A stretch of DNA of 10,156 bases from an uncultured Oscillospiraceae bacterium (GTDB lineage Bacteria; Bacillota; Clostridia; Oscillospirales; Acutalibacteraceae), in assembly GCA_905203795.1 (NCBI GenBank), contig CAJKXG010000027.1:1-10156 (forward strand), in the 5' to 3' direction. Under the pieces are notes generated by a model. It worked only from the letters and a program-made list of their open reading frames with translations, was not told the DNA's origin and did no database searches. Each line of letters opens with the position of its first letter. Positions within the stretch are counted from its first letter, which is position 1. Below, piece by piece: positions 1 through 6,120 of this stretch. Position numbers and translations under genes: made by a program.

Positions 1-168
1 GTAGCGGCTGCCAAAGAGCGGATGCCGGATGCACCCGCCGAGCCGCCGTATCCCGGCGTCAAAGAGATGCTGGTGGTCGAAAATGTGGATGACCGTTTAT
101 TTATGAAAGAACTATTGGAAGCGATGGGAGCAGAGCTGCCGATGCCAAAAAAGAAAACCGCTCGTTGA
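1..168 (+). CDS. 3' end of an unrecognised protein (partial)
   Basis: The frame is open from the first base of the window and ends at TGA 166-168, leaving 55 C-terminal residues. The visible part is Pro/Ala-rich near its start (PDAPAEPPYPG), continues with VKEMLVVENVDDRLFMKELL, and ends in a basic tail (PKKKTAR). I do not recognise a family or a catalytic motif, and the start lies outside the window. That it is a real gene is supported by the intrinsic terminator that overlaps its stop codon and by the promoter of the next gene immediately downstream. The function is unknown. Confidence 0.6.
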   Translation, partial: VAAAKERMPDAPAEPPYPGVKEMLVVENVDDRLFMKELLEAMGAELPMPKKKTAR

Positions 169-184
169 ATCGGGCGGTTTTGTT
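154..184 (+). terminator. Intrinsic terminator overlapping the stop codon of the first gene
   Basis: AAAACCGCTCG (154-164) pairs with CGGGCGGTTTT (171-181), with one U-G wobble, around a 6-nt loop. The T-rich tract TTTTGTT (178-184) completes a rho-independent terminator. The stop codon TGA 166-168 lies in the loop. The A-tract on the 5' arm means the hairpin could also terminate transcription arriving from the opposite strand, but no such gene is seen here. Confidence 0.8.
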
Positions 185-236
185 GCATCTTCTCTCAAAA
201 TGCTTGCTGTTTTTGCAATAAACTGTGCACATTCTA

Positions 237-265
237 TTGCCTTATTGCTGTATTTGTGTTATACT
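237..265 (+). promoter_or_regulatory. Predicted sigma-A promoter of the dockerin esterase gene
   Basis: A -35-like TTGCCT (237-242) and a -10 TATACT (260-265) are separated by 17 bp. This puts transcription start near 272 and leaves a leader of about 60 nt before ATG 334. The leader contains a purine-rich ribosome-binding region, GGAAGGAAGAAAGGGG (307-322). I see no strong hairpin or operator in the leader. The remainder of 185-236 is AT-rich and otherwise featureless. Confidence 0.6.
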
Positions 266-333
266 GGCGTTGATCGTGAATTTCACACGGTTAAGATGGC
301 AACATCGGAAGGAAGAAAGGGGAAAAGCATATC

Positions 334-3300
334 ATGAAGGCAAAAAAATGGTTGTCGCTGTTTCTGGCGTTGACCTTGCTGCTCAGCGCGATCGGCACCG
401 TCGGTTTCGTCACGTCGGCGGCAATCGACACGGAGCAGTTGGACAAGCTGACTGTGTACGGTCGCACCTTCACAAAGAACGATACGCTGTATCTGTATTG
501 GACGAACAGCGGCTTTTCGTTTAACATGAACGGTACGGGTGCGAAGGTGACGGTCGAAACCAGCAATACCAACCCGACCTATTACGGGTATCTCAATGTT
601 TACGTGGATGGCTCGTTTGAGCCGACCTCCACGATTTGTATTGAGAAAAACGGCACCTACACGCTGGCGGAAAATCTGCCCGCCGGCAACCATACCATCG
701 AGGTGCGCAAGCGCAACGAGGCGAACTACGGCGGCTCGGCGACCATCGGTGTGCAGTCGCTGGAGGTCATCGGCGGCGAACTGCTGGCGGAAAAACCGGC
801 AGCCAAAGCGTATCAGATCGAGTTTATCGGTGATTCCATCACCTCCGGCTTCGGCAACATGGTCACCAACGGCAGCGGCAATTATTCCACCGCGACCGAG
901 GAAGGCACGATGACCTACGCGGTGCTGGCGGCCAAAGCACTGGGTGCGGAGGCGCAGGTGCTGTCCCGCAGCGGCATCCGTTTTGTGTACAGTGCAAACG
1001 GTCTGGATAAGGTGGACTCGTGGTATCAGCACTACGAAAACACCGCTACTCTGCCGAATGACAACCGCTGCACCGACAAGTGGGATTTTGCGGCGCATAA
1101 GAGCGACGTCGTGGTGATCAATCTCGGTACGAACGACAACGGCGCCAAGGTAAACGGCGCGACGATTTCGGACGCGGAAATAACCAAAGACGCGGTCGAA
1201 ATGCTCAAATTGGTGCGCAAAAATAATCCGGACGCACTGATTATCTGGACCTACGGTCTGATGGGTAACGGTCGTCGGGCGGCGCTGGAGGCGGCTGTCC
1301 AACAGTTCGGCGACGCCAACACGTTCTATCTGCCGCTTGCCAATGTGCAGCAAAAGACCGAGGGACTGGGCATTGGCAGCCACCCCTCCATTCAGGCGGA
1401 CATCAACCGCAGCATGGATCTGGCGAAGTTTATTGCCGAGAAAAAAGGCTGGACTGTGGATTACAGTGTGCCGCTGAAGGCGCAGTTGCAGCTCTCCGCT
1501 CCCTATGGCAGCGACGAGACGATGAAGGAGTACACCGAGCTGAGCGCCGTCAAATTCCGCAAAGCGCTGGAAGATGCCAAAACCGTGGCAAACGCTGCGG
1601 ATGCGACGGCAGAACAGCAGCTTGCGGCGATCAGCAGCGTACAGGACACCTATAACGGTCTGGTGGCGCTGTCCGATATGAGCGCCGATTACACCATCAT
1701 CGACACGTTCGATACGCAGGGAAACTGGGTCGGCGTGAAATCGGTATCGGTGGACTCGGAAAACCAAAAACGCGGCACCGGTTGCATCACGACCAGCGGC
1801 GATTCCTCGCTGGTCAATTTCCAGAATACCGCGCTCAGCATTACCCTTCCGGAGGACTGGGAGAACTGGTATGTGGAAGGCTGGCTGTATGTCAACGATC
1901 CGACGGCTCTGCCGAACGAAAGCGTTCTCGAGCTGTCGCAGGAAGTGGACAAAATCGAAATGGCATGGAACCTGAACTCGCTCGGCTTGAAGGCCGGCTG
2001 GAACAAGATCCAGCTTCGCATGGGTTCCGGCAACGCCTCTAAAAAGGAAGAATTCAAAGTTCTGGCGAATATCCGCCTGTACAACGTCAACGTTTCCAAG
2101 CAGCTTGTACTCAAGATGGATGATTTTGTACTGGCGAAAGGAAAAGCCGCCGCTGATATTAACGAGTGGAGCAAACAGGTCGCAGCCGCCGAAGAAGCGC
2201 TGAAATCGACCGAATATCCGGCGGATCAGCTTGCCAAGGTACAAGCGGCATTGACGGCGGCCGAAGAGGCTGTCACGCAGCGCGATGTGGATGTCACCAC
2301 CGCGGATCTGAAGGCGGCGATCGAAGCGTTGACCAAAACGCCGATCGAAGAGCCGGATACCAAGCCGTGGGAGAAGCTGACGACCTACGGTCGTACCTAT
2401 GTGAAGAACGACACCCTGTTCCTGTACTGGACCAACAGTGGTTTCTCGTTCTATACAGACGGTACAGGCGTTAAGGTAACGGTGAACACCAGCAACACCA
2501 ATCCCATCTATCTCGGGTATCTCAATGTTTACGTGGACGGTTCGTTTGAGCCTGTCAACACCGTTTGCATCACCAAAAACGGCACGTATACGCTGGTAGA
2601 AGACCTGCCCGCCGGCAATCACACCATTGAAGTGCGCAAGCGCAACGAGGCGAACTACGGCGGTTCGGCGACCATCGGTGTGCAGTCGCTGGAGGTCATC
2701 GGCGGAAAAGTATTGGAGGAAAACCCCGCCGCGCCGATCCGTCAGATCGAATTTATCGGCGACTCCATCACCTCCGGCTTTGGCAATATGATTTCGGATG
2801 CGAGCGGTAACTTTACCACCGAGACCGAAGAAGGCACGATGACCTATGCTGTGCTGGCGGCGAAAGCGCTGGGCGCAGATGCGCAGGTGCTATCCCGCAG
2901 CGGTATCCGCTTTGTGTACAGCAATCCGGGTCTGGATAAAGTGGATTCGTGGTATCAGCACTACGAAAACACCGCCACCCTGCCGAGCGACAACCGTTGC
3001 GACGACAAATGGGATTTCGCGGCGCATAAGAGCGACGTCGTGGTGATCAACCTCGGCACAAACGACAACGGCGCCAAGGTGGACGGGCAGACGATTTCGG
3101 ATGCGGAGCTGACCAAGGACGCGGTCGAAATGCTCAAATTGGTGCGCAAAAACAATCCGGATGCGCTGATCATTTGGACATACGGCATCATGGGCAACGG
3201 TCGTCAGGCGGCGTTGGAAGAAGCCGTCAAGCAATTCGGCGACGCAAACGCCTATTATCTGCCGCTGGATAACATCAATCAAACGACCGAGGGCATGGCT

Positions 3301-4497
3301 ACGCACGGTCATCCCACCATCCAGACCGACATCAACCGCAGTATGGATTTGGCAGAGTTTATTGCCGAGAAAAAAGGTTGGGCTGTGGATTACAGCGTGT
3401 CGCTGAAAGCGCAACTGCAAATTTCCGACGATTATGACAACGACGAAGCGCTGACGGGCTACACCGACTTGTCGGTTGCCGCGTTCCGCAAAGCGTTGGC
3501 GGACGGCAAAGCGCTGATCGCCGATGAAGAGGCGACCGATGACCAATTGATTGCGGCGATCGAAAAGATTCAAAAAACGTATAACAATCTGGTTTCTGTC
3601 GCGGATATGGACGCTACCTATACGGTCATTTCAGACTGCGATGAGAAAGGCAGTTGGGGCAGCGCCAAGACGCTTACCGTGGACACGGAAAATCAAAAAC
3701 AGGGCGCGGGCTGCCTGATGGTAAGCAGCGATTCTGAGTTTGCGAATTTCCAGAATACGGCGCTGAACGTGACGTTGCCGGAAGACTGGCAAGACTGGTA
3801 TCTCGAGTTCTGGCTGTATGTGGACGATCCGACGGCGATCCCGGGCGGTAGTTGCATTGAACTGTCGCAGACAGTGGATCAGATCGAGGTGCAGTGGGGC
3901 TTGGATTCGCTGGGGCTCCATGCCGGTTGGAACAAAATCCAGTTGCGTATGGGCAACGGCAGTCTGACTAAGCCGGAAGAGTTCCAGACGCTGAACAACA
4001 TTCGCCTGTTTGTGGTCAACATGACCAAACCGATCGTTATGCGGTTGGACGATATCGTGCTGGCGAAGGGGAAAGCCGCCGCTGATATCGACGAGTGGAG
4101 CAAACAGGTTGCAGAAGCGGAACAGGTGCTGGAAGCGGCTGAGTATCCGGCGGATCAGCTTGCCAAGCTGCAGGCAGCGTTGACGGCGGCGGAAGACGCC
4201 AAAACGCAGCGTGATGTGGATGTGGCGGCGGAAACGCTGAAAACGATCATGGAGTCGCTGACGAAGGCGCCGGCGGTGACCTATGGCGACGTGAATAACG
4301 ACGGCAATATCGACAGCTCCGATGCCCGTATCGTTCTGCAAGCGGCCGTGAATAAGGTCACGCTGACAGAAGAGCAGATTCTCGCCGCAGATGTGGATGG
4401 CAACGAAACCATCGACAGCTCCGACGCGCGGGCGATCCTGCAAAAAGCGGTCAATAAGATCGATCAGTTTGACGTGGAGAAAAACGCGGAAGCGTAA
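334..4497 (+). CDS. Secreted tandem CE2-like SGNH carbohydrate esterase with C-terminal dockerin
   Basis: A 1387-residue secreted protein. Residues 1-30 are a signal peptide: KAKK, a hydrophobic core, and probable cleavage near TSA-A. A 643-residue unit then occurs twice with no indel. Each copy has a jelly-roll N-domain like carbohydrate esterase family 2 (YGRT at 42 and 685), then an SGNH hydrolase with GDSIT (Ser168, Ser811), GTND (Asn267, Asn910) and a late His-Pro (His350, His993). Next come a helical segment (about 376-448), a beta-rich, possibly carbohydrate-binding domain (about 452-602) and FIVAR-like helices (about 608-668). Residues 1317-1373 form a type I dockerin with two calcium loops (DVNNDGNIDSSD, DVDGNETIDSSD). 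CE2 enzymes deacetylate plant polysaccharides such as xylan or glucomannan; that substrate is inferred here. The dockerin implies anchoring to a cohesin scaffold outside the cell. The gene is monocistronic, with its own promoter and terminator. ATG 334 is chosen for the signal peptide and the purine-rich ribosome-binding site. Confidence 0.88.
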   Translation: MKAKKWLSLFLALTLLLSAIGTVGFVTSAAIDTEQLDKLTVYGRTFTKNDTLYLYWTNSGFSFNMNGTGAKVTVETSNTNPTYYGYLNVYVDGSFEPTSTICIEKNGTYTLAENLPAGNHTIEVRKRNEANYGGSATIGVQSLEVIGGELLAEKPAAKAYQIEFIGDSITSGFGNMVTNGSGNYSTATEEGTMTYAVLAAKALGAEAQVLSRSGIRFVYSANGLDKVDSWYQHYENTATLPNDNRCTDKWDFAAHKSDVVVINLGTNDNGAKVNGATISDAEITKDAVEMLKLVRKNNPDALIIWTYGLMGNGRRAALEAAVQQFGDANTFYLPLANVQQKTEGLGIGSHPSIQADINRSMDLAKFIAEKKGWTVDYSVPLKAQLQLSAPYGSDETMKEYTELSAVKFRKALEDAKTVANAADATAEQQLAAISSVQDTYNGLVALSDMSADYTIIDTFDTQGNWVGVKSVSVDSENQKRGTGCITTSGDSSLVNFQNTALSITLPEDWENWYVEGWLYVNDPTALPNESVLELSQEVDKIEMAWNLNSLGLKAGWNKIQLRMGSGNASKKEEFKVLANIRLYNVNVSKQLVLKMDDFVLAKGKAAADINEWSKQVAAAEEALKSTEYPADQLAKVQAALTAAEEAVTQRDVDVTTADLKAAIEALTKTPIEEPDTKPWEKLTTYGRTYVKNDTLFLYWTNSGFSFYTDGTGVKVTVNTSNTNPIYLGYLNVYVDGSFEPVNTVCITKNGTYTLVEDLPAGNHTIEVRKRNEANYGGSATIGVQSLEVIGGKVLEENPAAPIRQIEFIGDSITSGFGNMISDASGNFTTETEEGTMTYAVLAAKALGADAQVLSRSGIRFVYSNPGLDKVDSWYQHYENTATLPSDNRCDDKWDFAAHKSDVVVINLGTNDNGAKVDGQTISDAELTKDAVEMLKLVRKNNPDALIIWTYGIMGNGRQAALEEAVKQFGDANAYYLPLDNINQTTEGMATHGHPTIQTDINRSMDLAEFIAEKKGWAVDYSVSLKAQLQISDDYDNDEALTGYTDLSVAAFRKALADGKALIADEEATDDQLIAAIEKIQKTYNNLVSVADMDATYTVISDCDEKGSWGSAKTLTVDTENQKQGAGCLMVSSDSEFANFQNTALNVTLPEDWQDWYLEFWLYVDDPTAIPGGSCIELSQTVDQIEVQWGLDSLGLHAGWNKIQLRMGNGSLTKPEEFQTLNNIRLFVVNMTKPIVMRLDDIVLAKGKAAADIDEWSKQVAEAEQVLEAAEYPADQLAKLQAALTAAEDAKTQRDVDVAAETLKTIMESLTKAPAVTYGDVNNDGNIDSSDARIVLQAAVNKVTLTEEQILAADVDGNETIDSSDARAILQKAVNKIDQFDVEKNAEA
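439..2343 (+). repeat. Copy 1 of the 643-residue tandem unit (1929-nt period)
   Basis: This copy codes for residues 36-670 and aligns gap-free with 2368-4272. Fixed landmarks fall exactly 643 residues apart: YGRT 42/685, GDSIT Ser 168/811, His-Pro 350/993, AKGKAAADI 601/1244 and the closing LTK(T/A)P 670/1313. It includes a CE2-like esterase, a helical linker, a beta-rich domain and FIVAR-like helices. Confidence 0.9.
2368..4272 (+). repeat. Copy 2 of the 643-residue tandem unit
   Basis: This copy codes for residues 679-1313 and repeats copy 1 at a constant offset of 1929 nt. The protein is most similar in the esterase core and less so in the beta-rich domain. DNA similarity is patchy: 2632-2705 differs from 703-776 at one base, whereas the first 200 bases of the two units differ at many synonymous sites. 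The short linker IEEPDTKPW separates the copies. Confidence 0.9.
4282..4494 (+). other. Type I dockerin module coding region
   Basis: Residues 1317-1387 of the esterase. Two 22-residue segments each contain an EF-hand-like calcium loop followed by a helix. Calcium ligands at positions 1, 3, 5, 9 and 12 are D, N, D, D, D in the first loop and D, D, N, D, D in the second, so both loops look functional. Each loop is followed by the same SSDAR motif, which suggests the symmetric, dual-mode cohesin binding known for type I dockerins. No cohesin or scaffoldin gene lies in this window. Confidence 0.9.
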
Positions 4498-4512
4498 TTT
4501 CCCGTCATTTTC

Positions 4513-4557
4513 AAGGGCTGCGGTCAGCGGCGAAAGTCGCTCGATCGCAGCCCTTTT
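4513..4557 (+). terminator. Compound intrinsic terminator after the esterase gene
   Basis: AAGGGCTGCG (4513-4522) pairs perfectly with CGCAGCCCTT (4546-4555) and is followed by a short T-run (4554-4557). Inside it sits a second hairpin, AGCGGC-GAAA-GTCGCT (4526-4541), closed by a GNRA-type GAAA tetraloop. Placed 16 nt after the stop codon, it separates the esterase from the hydrogenase maturation operon. Confidence 0.85.
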
Positions 4558-4591
4558 ATCGTGTTTGGCAGGAGAATTTTGGCATTTTCTC

Positions 4592-4620
4592 TTGACGAAT
4601 CCTGTAAAATGCGGTATAGT
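4592..4620 (+). promoter_or_regulatory. Strong sigma-A promoter of the hyd maturation operon
   Basis: TTGACG (4592-4597), a 17-bp spacer and TATAGT (4615-4620) are close to the sigma-A consensus. The predicted transcription start is about 4626-4628. The region upstream (4558-4591) is T-rich. No clear palindromic operator overlaps the promoter. Confidence 0.8.
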
Positions 4621-4639
4621 ATAAGCATCGCACGCCAAA

Positions 4640-4702
4640 GTGGTTTCTGCGGCGCGCCGATCACGAGGTTTTCGTTCTGAATACAAGGAATACTCCGCGT
4701 AA
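4640..4702 (+). CDS. Possible 20-codon leader peptide with Tyr codons (speculative)
   Basis: A frame beginning at GTG 4640 stays open for 20 codons to TAA 4700-4702 and ends in EYKEYSA, with Tyr codons at 4682-4684 and 4691-4693. The Tyr codons lie between the two arms of leader helix A, and the stop lies at the edge of the second arm, as in classical amino-acid attenuators. Against it: no Shine-Dalgarno sequence precedes the GTG, the start would be only about 13 nt from the predicted transcript end, and a 20-codon open frame can easily arise by chance. Confidence 0.2.
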   Translation: MVSAARRSRGFRSEYKEYSA

Positions 4703-4740
4703 GAAGCCGAAAACGCATAATAGCCGCATATTTTTGGTAG

Positions 4741-4775
4741 GCTTCCTGCGTTTCGGCGCGGGAAGCTTTTTGTTT
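4741..4775 (+). terminator. Intrinsic terminator inside the hyd leader
   Basis: GCTTCCTGCG (4741-4750) pairs with CGCGGGAAGC (4757-4766) as a 10-bp stem with a single U-G wobble and a 6-nt loop. The tract TTTTTGTTT (4767-4775) follows directly. It lies after the promoter and before the first gene, so it must be conditional if the operon is to be expressed. Its 5' arm and loop are also used by the alternative antiterminator helix. Confidence 0.85.
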
Positions 4776-4801
4776 GGTCAGAGAAAGGAGCAGTGTACCA
4801 T

Positions 4802-5074
4802 ATGCAGACAAGAGTGGCGGTCATGAGCATCATTCTCGAGGATACAGCCCGTGCAGAGGAGATCAACACCGTTTTGCACATCTACGGGCAGTATATCATC
4901 GGTCGTATGGGGATTCCGTACCGCCAAAAAAATATCCACATCATCAGCGTTGCCGTCGATGCGCCGCCGGATGTGATCAGCGCGATGGCGGGTAAACTCG
5001 GACGGATCGACGGCGTCAATATCAAGACGGCGTATTCCCGGTTCACCAGCGACGGAGAAGCGGAGAATGCGTAA
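4802..5074 (+). CDS. TM1266-family putative [FeFe]-hydrogenase system regulator
   Basis: A 90-residue protein matching the small ACT/NikR-C-like family called TM1266, a putative iron-only hydrogenase system regulator that typically sits next to hydE, hydG and hydF. Hallmarks visible are RVAVMSIILED at the start, a central YGQYIIGRMGIPYR, then HIISVAVDAP and GKLGRIDGVNIKTAYS. The fold is expected to be a beta-alpha-beta ligand-binding domain without a DNA-binding domain. The biochemical role is not established for the family. ATG 4802 is preferred because GAGAAAGGAG (4781-4790) is 11 nt upstream and family members begin at this point; GTG 4793 is an alternative in-frame start but lies only 2 nt from that site. 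The 3' end overlaps hydE by 8 nt, implying translational coupling. Confidence 0.9.
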   Translation: MQTRVAVMSIILEDTARAEEINTVLHIYGQYIIGRMGIPYRQKNIHIISVAVDAPPDVISAMAGKLGRIDGVNIKTAYSRFTSDGEAENA

Positions 5075-6104
5075 CAGCATCGACGATTTGCGGCGTGAGC
5101 GCACATTGCCGCGTGAAACGATGCGGGAACTGCTGCTCTGTGACGACCCGGACATACTGGCGTATCTCTTTGAACAGGCGCGGTCGGTGCGTGAGCAGGT
5201 ATACGGCAAAAAAGTGTTTATCCGCGGCTTGGTGGAGTTCACCAACTATTGCAAGAACGACTGTCTGTACTGCGGTATTCGCCGCAGCAACGGTCGTGCG
5301 CAACGGTATCGCTTGTCGGAGGAGCAAATTTTGCCATGTGCCGCGGCGGGATATGCGCTCGGGTTTCGGACGATCGTCCTGCAAGGCGGGGAAGACCCGT
5401 ATTTCACCGATGAACGGCTGGTTTCGATCGTCCGCGCGCTCAAACAAGCACACCCCGACTGCGCTGTCACACTGTCTGTCGGCGAACGTTCACCGGACAG
5501 CTACCGCGCGCTGCGGGAAGCGGGGGCGGATCGGTACTTGCTGCGGCACGAAACCGCCAACGAAACGCATTACCGCGCGCTGCACCCGCCGGAGCTGTCC
5601 TATCAGGCGCGTATGGATTGTCTGCGCCACCTGAAATCGCTTGGTTTTCAAACAGGCTGCGGTTTCATGGTCGGTTCGCCCGGACAGACGGTGGAACATC
5701 TGTTGGAGGATCTGGCGTTTATCTCGTCATTTCAACCGCAGATGGTGGGCATCGGTCCCTTTATCCCGCACAAGGACACCCCGTTCGGCGACCGTCCGGC
5801 AGGTTCTGTTGCCATGACCGTCAAGCTGCTGGCGATCATCCGCCTGTTGCTGCCGCATGTGTTGCTGCCCGCAACAACGGCGCTGGCGACACTCGATCCG
5901 TACGGCTGTGAAAAGGGGATACTGGCCGGCGCCAATGTCGTGATGCCCAATCTCTCGCCGCAGGATGTGCGTAACAAGTATCTTCTCTATAACAATAAAG
6001 CGTCGTTTGGCAGCGAGGCGGCAGAGTCGCTTGACCTGCTGCAAATGCGCATGAACAAGATCGGCTATCAAGTAGTGACCGAACGCGGCGACTACCGCTC
6101 ATAA
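5067..6104 (+). CDS. hydE: [FeFe]-hydrogenase H-cluster radical SAM maturase HydE
   Basis: A 345-residue cytosolic radical-SAM enzyme that helps assemble the diiron subcluster of the H-cluster, acting on the Fe(CO)2(CN)-cysteine product of HydG. The radical-SAM cluster motif CX3CX2C is at Cys62, Cys66 and Cys69 (YCKNDCLYCG). QGGED at 106-110 matches the SAM-binding GGE-type motif. TGCGFMVGSPGQT at 196-208 and GPFIPHKDTPF at 230-240 are typical of HydE, and the length is normal for the family. The auxiliary cluster cysteines seen near the C-terminus of some HydE proteins are absent: the corresponding stretch reads KASFGSEAAESLDLL (311-325). That cluster is known to be dispensable. The start overlaps the TM1266-type gene by 8 nt, with GGAGAAG (5055-5061) as a plausible ribosome-binding site. 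Confidence 0.96.
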   Translation: MRNSIDDLRRERTLPRETMRELLLCDDPDILAYLFEQARSVREQVYGKKVFIRGLVEFTNYCKNDCLYCGIRRSNGRAQRYRLSEEQILPCAAAGYALGFRTIVLQGGEDPYFTDERLVSIVRALKQAHPDCAVTLSVGERSPDSYRALREAGADRYLLRHETANETHYRALHPPELSYQARMDCLRHLKSLGFQTGCGFMVGSPGQTVEHLLEDLAFISSFQPQMVGIGPFIPHKDTPFGDRPAGSVAMTVKLLAIIRLLLPHVLLPATTALATLDPYGCEKGILAGANVVMPNLSPQDVRNKYLLYNNKASFGSEAAESLDLLQMRMNKIGYQVVTERGDYRS

Positions 6105-6120
6105 GAAAGGAAGCAGAAGT

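Larger units (their letters stand above)
4627..4776 (+). ncRNA. Candidate attenuator/riboswitch leader of the hyd operon
   Basis: The 5' untranslated region can form three competing helices. Helix A: GTTTTCGTTCT (4668-4678) with AGAAGCCGAAAAC (4702-4714), with a 2-nt bulge. Helix B, antiterminator-like: GCCGAAAACGCA (4706-4717) with TGCGTTTCGGC (4747-4757), with one bulged A, helped by AGCC 4722-4725 with GGCT 4740-4743. Helix C: the terminator at 4741-4766. A and B share 4706-4714, and B and C share 4747-4757, so A permits termination and B prevents it. I do not recognise a known aptamer, and the T-box motif AGGGTGGNACCGCG is absent. The signal could be a small molecule, a protein, or translation of a short leader peptide. 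Confidence 0.6.

Noticed and set aside
225..524. A 99-codon + strand frame overlapping the start of the esterase gene
   Set aside because: It includes the promoter -10 region, lacks a ribosome-binding site, and overlaps the signal peptide and jelly-roll coding region in another frame.
283..2622. A 779-codon open frame on the - strand opposite esterase copy 1 (with similar frames at 2890-3573 and 3631-4881 opposite copy 2)
   Set aside because: The translation is compositionally odd (rich in Arg, His, Val, Phe), has no recognisable domain, and recurs opposite both repeat copies because the codon bias on the + strand removes stop codons in that frame.
4650..4659. Palindrome CGGCGCGCCG as an operator or the first leader hairpin
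   Set aside because: It is perfectly self-complementary but has no room for a loop, lies downstream of the promoter, and such GC-rich palindromes are expected by chance at this base composition.
4627..4776. T-box, SAM, TPP, FMN or tetrahydrofolate riboswitch in the hyd leader
   Set aside because: The conserved core sequences I know for these classes are not present; only the attenuation architecture is supported.
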